Notes under the pieces: generated by a model
What the model saw: only the letters and a program-made list of their open reading frames with translations
What the model was told of the DNA's origin: nothing
The model's database searches: none
Origin: CALKKN01 sp041571375
GTDB lineage: Bacteria; Pseudomonadota; Gammaproteobacteria; Xanthomonadales; SZUA-36
Assembly (NCBI GenBank): GCA_041571375.1
Contig: JBFFUJ010000068.1
Location: 1 to 10,527, forward strand
Length of the DNA: 10,527 nucleotides
Reading direction: 5' to 3'
Shown here: positions 1 to 7,265 of the stretch, one piece after another
How the letters are laid out: the number at the start of each line of letters is the position of its first letter
How positions within the stretch are numbered: the stretch's first letter is position 1
Program-made: the position numbers and the translations under genes

Positions 1-670
1 CATCACCCAGGTCAGCCGCGCAGGCGCCCAGCGGATCGTGCACCACGCTGCTGCCTGGATACTGGATGCCGTTACCGTCCTGCCCGACCCGATTGAGGCC
101 GATCACCCAGCTCTGATTCTCGATGGCCCTGGCTTTCAGCAGGGCGTTCCAGTGCTCGACCCGCCTCGCAGGCCAGTTGGCCACCAGCAGCATGAGCTCG
201 TAGTCGTCCCGGCAGCGGCACCAGGCTGGAAACCGGAGGTCGTAGCAGACCTGAAGATTGATTCGCCAGCCCATGAATTCCACGTTGACCCGCTGCTTTC
301 CGGGCGCATAGCGGCGGTTCTCGCCACCATAGGCAAACAGGTGCCGTTTATCGTAATGCGTCACTGCGCCGCTCGGCTCGACGAACAGCAAGCGGTTGAA
401 GCGGCGGCCGTCCTCGCCGATGACCGCGCTGCCGGCCACCGCGCTGCCCCGCCGCGCGGCCAGGCCGCGCATCCAGCCCAACGTCGGACCGTCCATCGGC
501 TCTGCGGGCAGATCCGCATCCCCGAGAAAGCCGGTGGTGAATGTTTCCGGCAGCACGATGAGGTCCGCATCCGCATCCGATGATTCCACCAGCGCCGCGA
601 GATGATCGCGGTTGCGCTGCGGCTCCTTCCAGCCCAGCTGAGCCTGCACCAGCAGTGCCCGCAGGACCAT
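1..670 (-). CDS. Nitrilase-superfamily amidohydrolase (YafV / omega-amidase-like), 3' end cut by window edge
   Basis: The visible part is the N-terminal 223 residues. Translation shows the complete nitrilase catalytic triad: Glu42 in LPETF, Lys108 in YDKRHLF and Cys142 in QVCYDLRFP. The segment MDGPTLGWM and the YGGENRRYAPG stretch also resemble the YafV / Nit2 omega-amidase branch, which hydrolyses omega-amides of 2-oxo acids such as 2-oxoglutaramate in metabolite repair; the exact substrate is inferred. No signal peptide is seen, so it should be cytosolic. Family members are about 255-270 residues, so only some 30-45 C-terminal residues are missing. The ATG at 670 lies 5 bases after the lysS stop and no better start is visible. 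The ribosome binding site is weak (GAG just upstream), so translation is probably coupled to lysS. The superfamily call is firm; the omega-amidase subfamily is likely. Confidence 0.88.
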   Translation of the reverse strand, partial: MVLRALLVQAQLGWKEPQRNRDHLAALVESSDADADLIVLPETFTTGFLGDADLPAEPMDGPTLGWMRGLAARRGSAVAGSAVIGEDGRRFNRLLFVEPSGAVTHYDKRHLFAYGGENRRYAPGKQRVNVEFMGWRINLQVCYDLRFPAWCRCRDDYELMLLVANWPARRVEHWNALLKARAIENQSWVIGLNRVGQDGNGIQYPGSSVVHDPLGACAADLGD

Positions 671-675
671 GCGGC

Positions 676-2211
676 TCAACCGGGTTCCGCGAGCCCGGCC
701 TCGGGCCGCATGTAGGGGAACAGCAGGACGTCCCGGATCGACGGCGAATCCGTGTAGATCATCACCAGGCGGTCGATGCCGACGCCCTCGCCCGCCGTCG
801 GTGGCATACCGTATTCCAGCGCGCGGATGTAATCGGCATCGTAGTGCATCGCCTCGAGGTCGCCCGCATCCTTGCTGGCCATCTGCTGGCGAAAGCGCTC
901 GGCCTGATCCTCGGGGTCGTTCAGCTCGGAGAACCCGTTCGCCATTTCGCGGCCGCAGATGAACAGCTCGAAGCGGTCGGTCACCTCCGGGTTCTGGTCA
1001 TTGCGGCGAGACAGCGGCGAAACCTCGGTCGGGTAGTGCGTGATGAAGATCGGCTGCTGCAGGTGCTCCTCGACCGTGGCCTCGAACAGCTCCGCCAGCA
1101 GGCGGCCCGCTCCCCACGACGGCTCCGTGTGGATTTGCAGCCCGGCACAGGCCGAGCGCAGGAAATCCGCATCCCACAGATCGGCATCCGCCAGCCGCGG
1201 GTTGTAGCGGCGCACGGCATCCTCGACGCTCAGTCGTTCGTAAGGACCGCCGAAATCGATCTGCCGGCCCTGGTATTCCACCGCGTCGCCCCCCGTCACC
1301 GTCCGCGTCAGTCCGACCAGCAGGGTTTCGGTCAGGTCCATCAGATCGTTGAAATCCGCGTAGGCCCAGTAAAACTCCAGCATCGTGAATTCAGGGTTGT
1401 GCGTGGTCGACACGCCTTCATTGCGGAAATTTCGGTTGATCTCGTAGACGCGGCCCAGGCCGCCGACGATCAGGCGCTTGAGATACAGCTCGGGAGCGAT
1501 GCGCAGGTACATATCCAGGTCCAGCGCATTGTGATGCGTGACGAAGGGTCGCGCGGCGGCACCCCCGGGGATCGGGTGCATCATGGGCGTCTCCACCTCG
1601 AGAAAGTCGCGCCCGGGAGCCTCCATGAAGGAGCGGACGAACGTGATGATCCGGGACCGCGTCTGAAACACCCGGCGTGACCGCTCGTTCATGATGAGAT
1701 CCACATAGCGCTGCCGGTAGCGCATCTCGGTGTCGGTCAGGCCGTGATATTTCTCCGGCAGCGGTCTCAGCGACTTGGCCAGCAGGCGAAGCTCCCGCAC
1801 CCGGACTGAAAGCTCTCCTTTCTGCGTGCGCACGACGCGGCCCCGGCCCGCGATGATGTCGCCGATGTCCCAGTACTTGAACTGCTGGAATGCGCCTTCC
1901 GGCAGTTCGTCGCGCTGGATCATCAACTGGATGGATCCGCTGCGGTCCTGCAAGCGCACGAAGGCGAGCTTGCCCATGACCCGCTTGGCCATCATCCGCC
2001 CTGCGACGGCGAATTCCTCCTCGACTGCGGCAAGCTCTTCCGCCTCCGCTGACCCGAACCGCGAGTGCAGATCCGCCGCGGTGGTGTCCTTGCGGAAGTC
2101 GTTCGGGTAAGCCTGCCCCTGCTCGCGCAGGGCGGCCAGCTTGGCCCGCCGCTCCGCGATCAGGCGGTTCTCGTCGCTGTCGGGAGACAGCGGATCAGGT
2201 GTTTCTTCCAT
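676..2211 (-). CDS. lysS: Lysyl-tRNA synthetase, class II
   Basis: It charges tRNA-Lys with lysine in the cytosol. From the chosen start the protein has 511 residues, close to the E. coli length. The N-terminal helix (LIAERRAKLAALREQG, then YPNDF) is followed by the OB-fold anticodon-binding domain (about residues 55-170, including GKLAFVRLQDRSGSIQLMIQ). The class II catalytic domain has motif 2 around residues 262-280 (FRNEGVSTTHNPEFTMLE) and motif 3 around 475-495 (GVGIDR, Arg481). It lies downstream of prfB on the same strand, as in E. coli. The start is uncertain: in-frame ATGs occur at 2253, 2220 and 2211. I chose 2211 because it gives the usual short lead before the first conserved helix and has a GAG 5-6 bases upstream. 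The start at 2253 would give 525 residues. Function is certain and no motif is damaged. Confidence 0.97.
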   Translation of the reverse strand: MEETPDPLSPDSDENRLIAERRAKLAALREQGQAYPNDFRKDTTAADLHSRFGSAEAEELAAVEEEFAVAGRMMAKRVMGKLAFVRLQDRSGSIQLMIQRDELPEGAFQQFKYWDIGDIIAGRGRVVRTQKGELSVRVRELRLLAKSLRPLPEKYHGLTDTEMRYRQRYVDLIMNERSRRVFQTRSRIITFVRSFMEAPGRDFLEVETPMMHPIPGGAAARPFVTHHNALDLDMYLRIAPELYLKRLIVGGLGRVYEINRNFRNEGVSTTHNPEFTMLEFYWAYADFNDLMDLTETLLVGLTRTVTGGDAVEYQGRQIDFGGPYERLSVEDAVRRYNPRLADADLWDADFLRSACAGLQIHTEPSWGAGRLLAELFEATVEEHLQQPIFITHYPTEVSPLSRRNDQNPEVTDRFELFICGREMANGFSELNDPEDQAERFRQQMASKDAGDLEAMHYDADYIRALEYGMPPTAGEGVGIDRLVMIYTDSPSIRDVLLFPYMRPEAGLAEPG

Positions 2212-2292
2212 GCGTCTCATTGTGTCAGATTTTTCTTCATCCCGAGCAGCCATCCGGCGCGGCGGTCGAACAACCCACGCGCACGAGCACGG

Positions 2293-3388
2293 TTACAGGC
2301 CCTGCTTCAGCGAAGCCTCGACGAAAGGGTCGAGGTCGCCGTCCAGCACGGCCTGGGTATTGCCGACTTCGACGCCCGTCCGCAGATCCTTGATCCGCGA
2401 CTGATCCAGCACGTAGGAACGGATCTGGCTGCCCCAACCGATGTCGGCCTTGGAATCTTCCAGCTTCTGCGTCGCCTCGGTGCGCTTCTGCATTTCGAGT
2501 TCATACAGCTTGGCCCGCAGCTGTTTCATCGCGTGATCCTTGTTCTTGTGCTGCGAGCGGTCATTCTGGCACTGGACGACGATACCGGAGGGCATATGGG
2601 TGATCCGCACGGCGGAATCCGTGGTATTGACGTGCTGGCCGCCGGCGCCGGACGCCCGGTACACGTCGATGCGCAGGTCGGACGGGTTGACCTCGATATC
2701 GATGTTGTCGTCCACTTCCGGCGACGCGAAAACCGCCGCGAACGACGTGTGGCGCCGATTGCCGGAATCGAACGGCGACTTGCGCACCAGACGGTGCACC
2801 CCCGTCTCCGTTCGACACCAACCGAAAGCATGGTCACCATGGATGTGCATCGTCGCGCTTTTGATACCGGCCACGTCGCCATAGGAAACTTCCACCAGGT
2901 CAGTGTCCCAGCCCCGCCGCTCGGCCCAGCGCAGATACATGCGCAGCAGCATCTCGGCCCAGTCCTGAGCCTCGGTTCCGCCGGATCCGGCCTGGATGTC
3001 GAGAAAACAGGGCCGGTCGTCCATCTCGCCGGCAAACATCCGCTGGAACTCCAGTTCTCCGACCTGGCGCTCCATGCCCTGCAGGTCCCCGCTGACGGCT
3101 TCGAGCATCTCCTCGTCGCCCTCGTCCGCCGCAAGGTCCAGCATTTCCCGGGCTTCGGCCAGGCCCCGCTCCAGGGAGTCCAGCGTTTTTACGATCAGGT
3201 CCAGTTGAGCGCGTTCGCGACCCAGGGCCTGGGCTTTCTCGGGCTCGCTCCAGATCTCCGGGTTTTCCAATTCACGGTGGACTTCCTCGAGCCGATCACG
3301 CTTGGCCGCGTAGTCAAAGATACCCCCTGAGCGCTTCGCTGCGCTCGGTGAGGTCCTCGAGGAGGTTGTACTGGGGGTTGATTTCCAC
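2293..3388 (-). CDS. prfB: Peptide chain release factor 2, made by programmed +1 frameshift
   Basis: RF2 reads UGA and UAA stop codons and releases the finished peptide. A 24-codon first frame (VEINPQYNLLEDL...RGYL, from GTG 3388) ends at UGA 3316-3314. Shifting +1 there gives GAC (3315-3313) and continues for 340 residues, in total 364, against 365 in E. coli. The second frame holds the stop-recognition tripeptide SPF (in VRKSPFDSG) and the catalytic loop GGQ (in SGAGGQHVN). The residue matching E. coli position 246 is Ala, the common form, not the Thr of strain K-12. An upstream in-frame ATG at 3421 exists, but GTG 3388 aligns with the E. coli N-terminus and has AGG 9 bases upstream. The gene ends in TAA and is followed by lysS after 81 bases. 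A call that starts at the ATG at 3270 would lose the recoding site and the first 39 residues. Confidence 0.97.
3313..3328 (-). promoter_or_regulatory. prfB: prfB programmed +1 frameshift site
   Basis: Read on the minus strand the site is AGGGGGTATCTTTGAC. It contains an internal Shine-Dalgarno-like AGGGGG (3328-3323), three bases, the slippery CTT (3319-3317), the in-frame stop TGA (3316-3314) and the following C. This is the classic RF2 autoregulatory element: when RF2 is scarce, the ribosome pauses at UGA and the CUU-decoding tRNA slips to UUU, entering the long frame. The encoded peptide RGYL/DY across the junction matches E. coli RF2. The sequence is seen directly; the mechanism comes from established work on E. 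coli prfB. Confidence 0.95.
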
Positions 3389-3431
3389 TGCCGCTAGCCT
3401 GTCAGGGGCGAAGCGCTGCATTCTACACCAG

Positions 3432-3460
3432 CAGACGCCTCAGCTTAACTTCACTATACT
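3432..3460 (+). promoter_or_regulatory. Possible sigma-70 promoter in the divergent prfB / secreted-protein gap
   Basis: In the 121-base gap between prfB and the plus-strand gene at 3510 there is a good -10 hexamer, TATACT (3455-3460). A weak -35 (CAGACG, 3432-3437, three of six matches) lies 17 bases upstream. This would place a start near 3467 and a leader of about 43 bases. The same AT-rich patch read on the minus strand gives TATAGT (3457-3452), which could be the -10 for prfB, although no good -35 stands at the right distance. The two promoters would then overlap. This rests on consensus matching only. Confidence 0.35.
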
Positions 3461-3509
3461 GTGCGCCTGTATCTGACTAATCAACTGCTTCAGCATCAGA
3501 GGAACGATC

Positions 3510-4292
3510 ATGATCAAGACCTCCCTGACCGGCGCCTTGCGTGTCGTCGCCGTATTGCTTTTACTGGCTCCCACCCTGTCCCTGGCCGAAGATCAGCCGC
3601 CGCTGGCGGAAATGTGGGTCATCATTCCGAAGCCGGATCATCGCAACGAGTTCTTTGCCGCGCTCAAGGAGCACATGGCCTTCCGGGCCGAGCAGGGCGA
3701 CCCTCGCCAGTGGCAGGGCTATACGCCGCTGCTCGGGGACAACCTCAACCGCGTGGCGGTGCGCGCCTGCTGCTTCAGCTGGGCGGACCAGGATGCCTAC
3801 GAGGATTGGAACCGTAACCACCCGGCAGTTTCCGAGCACTTCGACCAGCATGTCGGCCCGCACGCGGCCGACTATCACCATTACTTCGAGAGGCTCGACT
3901 GGGCCAATTCGCACTGGAGCGAGTCCGCCGGCCCGTATCGACTGTTCGCGGTCACCGAGTTCAACATCAAGGCCGGCCATGCCGCGGAGTTCGACATGCT
4001 GCGCGACAAGATGAGCCAGATCGCCATCCAGCAGGGCTGGGCCTCGGACAACCACGTCTGGCTCTGGTCGACGACCATCGGGGGTGGGCAGCAGGAAGCC
4101 ATCATCGTTCCGCACGCCGACTTCGCGAGCTTCGACCGCGATGAGATGAGCTTCGCGCAGTTCCTCGCCGACAAGCTCGGCTCGGCGGAGGCGGCCGGCG
4201 AAATGATGCGGGAATTCGCCAATACCACCGAGAGCACGGATTTCCAGATCTGGGTGCATGAACAAAACCTCTCGATGGGCAGCGGCGACTGA
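3510..4292 (+). CDS. Secreted protein of unknown function with two related alpha/beta halves
   Basis: I do not recognise a characterised homologue. The 260-residue protein begins with a clear signal peptide: Lys3 and Arg11, a hydrophobic core at residues 12-23, and a probable signal peptidase I site after SLA (residue 26). The mature part appears to contain two similar halves. Residues about 35-99 and 146-210 both start with a short beta strand (MWVIIPKP; FAVTEFNIKAG) and continue into an amphipathic helix (FFAALKEHM; FDMLRDKMSQ). Both then have a segment with Gly and Trp, a second strand and a D-x-D or D-x-x-x-F-D element. This resembles tandem ferredoxin-like (dimeric alpha-beta barrel) folds, but that is inference. 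Residues 104-135 are rich in His and aromatic residues (seven His). The start has a good ribosome binding site, AGAGGA at 3498-3503, 6 bases upstream. A hairpin follows the gene, so it is probably transcribed apart from the operon downstream. Confidence 0.85.
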   Translation: MIKTSLTGALRVVAVLLLLAPTLSLAEDQPPLAEMWVIIPKPDHRNEFFAALKEHMAFRAEQGDPRQWQGYTPLLGDNLNRVAVRACCFSWADQDAYEDWNRNHPAVSEHFDQHVGPHAADYHHYFERLDWANSHWSESAGPYRLFAVTEFNIKAGHAAEFDMLRDKMSQIAIQQGWASDNHVWLWSTTIGGGQQEAIIVPHADFASFDRDEMSFAQFLADKLGSAEAAGEMMREFANTTESTDFQIWVHEQNLSMGSGD

Positions 4293-4314
4293 CATCCGAT
4301 TCCACTTGGACGAT

Positions 4315-4344
4315 GCCCCCTGCCGCCGGACGGCCGCAGGGGGC
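4315..4344 (+). terminator. GC-rich hairpin, likely terminator of the secreted-protein gene
   Basis: GCCCCCTGC (4315-4323) pairs perfectly with GCAGGGGGC (4336-4344). Inside this 9-base-pair stem, one mismatch is followed by four more possible pairs closing on a very short loop. The hairpin starts 22 bases after the stop codon. The downstream tract TTGTCATT is only partly T-rich, so termination may be incomplete and some read-through into the acyl-CoA dehydrogenase genes is possible. Confidence 0.6.
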
Positions 4345-4403
4345 TTGTCATTCCGGGGCGATGCCCCAAACCGGTTCCCGGTCGCGGGAGAGGTATTCAA
4401 GCA

Positions 4404-5585
4404 ATGAGTGAGGCCGAATCGTTCAGGCAGGAAGTCCGGGGCTGGCTCGAACAGAACTGCCCGGCATCGATGCGCTCTCCGATCCGATCCGAAGCTGAAC
4501 TGTGCTGGGGCGGGCGCCATTTTGAATTTCAGAGCGAAGACCAGAGGCTCTGGCTGGAGCGCATGGCCGGGCGGGGATGGACGGCACCGACCTGGCCCGC
4601 TGAATACGGTGGCGGGGGCCTGGACCGCGCGCAGGAGAAAATCCTCAAGGACGAGATGGATCGCATCCACGCACGACCGCCGCTGGCCAGCTTCGGAATT
4701 CACATGCTGGGGCCGGCCTTGCTGAAATTCGGGACCGAGGAGCAGAAACTGCAGCATCTGCCACCCATCGTCCGCGGGGAAATACGCTGGGCCCAGGGTT
4801 ACAGTGAACCCAACGCAGGTTCGGACCTCGCCAGCCTGCAAGCCCTGTGCGAGGACCGTGGCGACCACTTCATCCTCAACGGCTCGAAGATCTGGACCTC
4901 GTACGGAGACCTGGGCGACTGGATGTTCTGCCTGGTTCGCACCGACCGGCAGGTCCCCAAGCACGAGGGCATCAGCTTCGTCATGTTCGACATGGCGACG
5001 CCGGGCGTAACGACACGGCCGATCCGCCTGATCAGCGGCAAATCGCCGTTCACGGAAACCTTTTTCGAAAATGTCCGGGTCGAGAAGGACCAGGTCATCG
5101 GCGGCATCAACAAGGGCTGGACGGTTGCCAAGTACCTGTTGACCCATGAGCGGGAAATGATCGCCGCCATGGGCGTTTCCAGCGCCGGCTCGAAGCCGGT
5201 CAGCCAGACGGCCATCGACGTCATCGGCACCGATCGCGGGATTCTGCGCAACGGTGCGCTGCGTTTCGAAATCGCCCGGTTCGAGATCGACGAGCGCAGC
5301 CTCGACCTGACGATCGAACGCGCTCGGGACGAAGTGAAGGCGGGGGTGAGCCTGGGCGCGACCGCTTCGATGTTCAAGTATTACGGCACCGAACTCAACA
5401 TGCGGCGCCAGGAGATTCTGGTGGCGATTGGCGGCAACGACGCCCTGTCCTGGGAAGGTGAAGGCCGTCGGGACGGCGAGACTCCGCGACACTGGCTGCG
5501 GAGCAAGGGCAATTCCATCGAAGGCGGTACGTCGGAGATCCAGCTGAACATCGTCGCCAAACGCATACTCGGCCTTCCCGGCTGA
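4404..5585 (+). CDS. Acyl-CoA dehydrogenase, large (catalytic) subunit, PimC-like
   Basis: An FAD-dependent dehydrogenase that would introduce the alpha-beta double bond into an acyl-CoA. The 393-residue protein has the N-terminal helical domain, the flavin-binding beta segment YSEPNAGSD (residues 133-141) with LNGSKIWTSYGDLGDW after it, and the C-terminal helical domain ending in GNSIEGGTSEIQ. Glu373 in that last motif aligns with the catalytic Glu376 of medium-chain acyl-CoA dehydrogenase. The HFEFQSEDQRLWLERMAGRGW and APTWPAEYGGGG region is typical of the large subunits of paired dehydrogenases such as PimC. The next gene encodes a different, smaller dehydrogenase 19 bases on, which points to a heteromeric enzyme. 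The ATG at 4404 is preceded by GGAGAGG (4387-4393), 10 bases away. The family is certain; the substrate is unknown. Confidence 0.94.
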   Translation: MSEAESFRQEVRGWLEQNCPASMRSPIRSEAELCWGGRHFEFQSEDQRLWLERMAGRGWTAPTWPAEYGGGGLDRAQEKILKDEMDRIHARPPLASFGIHMLGPALLKFGTEEQKLQHLPPIVRGEIRWAQGYSEPNAGSDLASLQALCEDRGDHFILNGSKIWTSYGDLGDWMFCLVRTDRQVPKHEGISFVMFDMATPGVTTRPIRLISGKSPFTETFFENVRVEKDQVIGGINKGWTVAKYLLTHEREMIAAMGVSSAGSKPVSQTAIDVIGTDRGILRNGALRFEIARFEIDERSLDLTIERARDEVKAGVSLGATASMFKYYGTELNMRRQEILVAIGGNDALSWEGEGRRDGETPRHWLRSKGNSIEGGTSEIQLNIVAKRILGLPG

Positions 5586-5604
5586 ACCACTCAGGGTATC
5601 GATC

Positions 5605-6726
5605 ATGAGCCTGGTTTTGAACGAAGAGCAACAGATGCTGCAGGCTGCCGCGCGCGACTTTCTGACCCAGCGCGCGCCGATCAGCCACCTGCGGCAATTG
5701 CGGGACAGCGGTAACGAACACCGTTTTTCGCGGGAACTGTGGGCCGAGATGGTCGATATGGGCTGGAGCGCGATCCTGGTCCCGGAGGAACACGATGGCC
5801 TCGGCTACGGCTTCGTGGGCCTCGGACTGGTTCTGGAGCAGTGCGGCCACACGTTGACGCCGAGTCCCCTGCTCGGCACCGCGCTCACGGGCGTCGCCGC
5901 GCTTCTAGAGACCGGCACGCCGGAACAGCGCGCCGCGATCCTGCCGCGGGTGGCGGCCGGGGAATGCCTCCTCTCGCTGGCCTGTGACGAGACTGCGTTG
6001 CACGATCCCGCCTCCGTCGCGCTCGAGGCACTGCCGGACAGCGGCGGGTTCCGCCTCAACGGGACGAAGACGGCCGTGCTGGACGGCGCAGCGGCCGATC
6101 TGTTCATAATCAGCGCCCGTTCCCCGGAGGGAGTTTCACTGTTTCTCGTGCCCGCCGACTCGCCGGGCCTGTCGGTCCGGCCCTACCCGATCCTCGACAT
6201 CGCCGTCGCGGCCGATCTCGAACTGCAGGGCTGTACCGTTCCCGAATCGGCGCTGCTGGGCGCACCGGGCCAGGGCCAGATGCCGCTGGATCGGATCCTC
6301 GACATCGCGCGCATTGGCCAGGCTGCTGAACTGCTGGGCATCGCGCAGGAGTCCTTCGACCGCACCATGGCCTACCTGAAGGACCGCAAACAGTTTGGCG
6401 TGCCGATCGGCAGTTTTCAGGCGCTGCAGCACCGGGCCGCAAAGCTGTATGCGGAGATCGAAATGTGCAAATCGGTCGTGCTCAAATGCCTGCAGCAACT
6501 GGACCAGCAGCCGGGAGACTGTGCTGAAATCGCCAGCCTGGCCAAGGCCAAGCTCAGCACGACGGCACACACAGCCGCGACCGAGGCGATACAGATGCAT
6601 GGCGGCATCGGAATGACCGATGATTTCGACATCGGCTTCTTCATCAAGCGCTGCCGAATCCTGGAAACCCTGTACGGCGACCGTCATTACCACCTGGATC
6701 GCTATGCCCGTCTGCGCGGGTATTGA
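5605..6726 (+). CDS. Acyl-CoA dehydrogenase, small (non-catalytic) subunit, PimD-like
   Basis: The 373-residue protein has the full acyl-CoA dehydrogenase fold. Its C-terminal domain carries DRKQFG (residues 260-265) and QMHGGIG (330-336), both family motifs that contact FAD across the subunit interface. The place of the catalytic Glu is taken by YGD (357-359, in ETLYGDRHYHL), as is usual in the small partner of two-gene dehydrogenases such as PimCD and the alpha2beta2 steroid side-chain dehydrogenases of actinobacteria. It therefore probably works only with the preceding gene product, supplying part of the FAD-binding interface. The middle domain is shorter and less conserved than in the large subunit. 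The start at 5605 has AGGG (5593-5596) 8 bases upstream and follows the large-subunit stop by 19 bases, so co-translation in one mRNA is likely. Confidence 0.92.
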   Translation: MSLVLNEEQQMLQAAARDFLTQRAPISHLRQLRDSGNEHRFSRELWAEMVDMGWSAILVPEEHDGLGYGFVGLGLVLEQCGHTLTPSPLLGTALTGVAALLETGTPEQRAAILPRVAAGECLLSLACDETALHDPASVALEALPDSGGFRLNGTKTAVLDGAAADLFIISARSPEGVSLFLVPADSPGLSVRPYPILDIAVAADLELQGCTVPESALLGAPGQGQMPLDRILDIARIGQAAELLGIAQESFDRTMAYLKDRKQFGVPIGSFQALQHRAAKLYAEIEMCKSVVLKCLQQLDQQPGDCAEIASLAKAKLSTTAHTAATEAIQMHGGIGMTDDFDIGFFIKRCRILETLYGDRHYHLDRYARLRGY

Positions 6727-6748
6727 TAAGCTGGGACTCTGAATCGCC

Positions 6749-6753
6749 AGGAG
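6749..6753 (+). promoter_or_regulatory. Ribosome binding site fixing the GTG start of the MaoC-type hydratase
   Basis: AGGAG stands 8 bases before the GTG at 6762. The reading frame is open upstream to a TTG at 6723 that overlaps the stop of the preceding gene, but that codon has no such site and would add 13 residues not expected in the family. The GTG start is therefore preferred. Confidence 0.8.
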
Positions 6754-6761
6754 CCTTCAAA

Positions 6762-7223
6762 GTGAGTAAATCCATCCGTCCCGCCGACCTCCCGACCCTG
6801 GTTGGGCAGGAAACCGAGCCGTCATCCTGGTTCGAAATCACCCAGGAGCGGGTGAACCAGTTCGCCGACGCGACCAACGACCACCAGTTCATCCACGTGG
6901 ACCCGGTCCGCGCGGCGGCCACCCCGTTCGGGGGTCCGGTCGCGCATGGATTCCTGACCCTGTCGCTGGTCCCTTTCCTGACCGCCGAGAAGGCGCGGAC
7001 GATCGAAGGGCTGCTGATGGCCGTGAACTATGGCTCGGACAAGGTGCGCTTTCTGCAGCCGGTCTCCGTGGGCAGCCGGATCCGCGCCCGTCAGAAACTG
7101 CTCGAAGCGGTTGAGAAAGCCCCCGGCCAGTGGCTGACCAGGAGTCTCGTGACCATCGAGATCGAGAACCAGTCCAAGCCGGCCCTGGTCGCCGAAACGC
7201 TGGCGATGTTCTTTACCAAGTAA
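6762..7223 (+). CDS. MaoC-type (R)-specific enoyl-CoA hydratase
   Basis: It would hydrate a trans-2-enoyl-CoA to the (3R)-hydroxyacyl-CoA, following the acyl-CoA dehydrogenase step. The 153-residue protein is a single hot-dog domain with the hydratase signature FADATNDHQFIHVDP followed by GGPVAHGFLTLSL. Asp40 and His45 are the expected catalytic pair, spaced as in the Mycobacterium tuberculosis hydratase Rv0130, which it also resembles in VNYGSDKVRF and PVSVGSRIRA. The second element of the usual signature reads TND where many members have SGD or TGD, so Asn39 replaces the common Gly. The GTG start was chosen from the ribosome binding site. It lies 35 bases after the small dehydrogenase subunit and 42 bases before the hydroxyacyl-CoA dehydrogenase. 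The gene ends in TAA. The fold is certain; R-specificity follows from the family. Confidence 0.92.
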   Translation: MSKSIRPADLPTLVGQETEPSSWFEITQERVNQFADATNDHQFIHVDPVRAAATPFGGPVAHGFLTLSLVPFLTAEKARTIEGLLMAVNYGSDKVRFLQPVSVGSRIRARQKLLEAVEKAPGQWLTRSLVTIEIENQSKPALVAETLAMFFTK

Positions 7224-7254
7224 GTTTCATCACGACGTGGTCAATCACTGTTGC

Positions 7255-7259
7255 AGGAG
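7255..7259 (+). promoter_or_regulatory. Ribosome binding site fixing the ATG start at 7266
   Basis: AGGAG lies 6 bases before ATG 7266. The frame is open back to a TTG at 7251, but that codon sits ahead of and overlaps the spacing of this site, and the extra residues (MQESN) are not part of the SDR fold. Confidence 0.8.
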
Positions 7260-7265
7260 TCGAAC

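Noticed and set aside
580..1680. A 366-codon open frame on the plus strand.
   Set aside because: It is antisense to lysS in the codon-aligned frame, with no domain or plausible ribosome binding site.
2065..3330. A 421-codon open frame on the plus strand.
   Set aside because: It spans the antisense of the lysS start and prfB. Those two genes happen to share a phase, which lets the shadow frame run through both.
3313..3388. prfB as a pseudogene broken by an in-frame TGA.
   Set aside because: The break is the conserved programmed frameshift site, and both frames encode normal RF2 sequence.
3561..5606. A 681-codon open frame on the minus strand.
   Set aside because: It is the codon-aligned antisense of the secreted-protein and large dehydrogenase genes, has no recognisable domain, and is explained by the absence of TTA, CTA and TCA codons in those genes.
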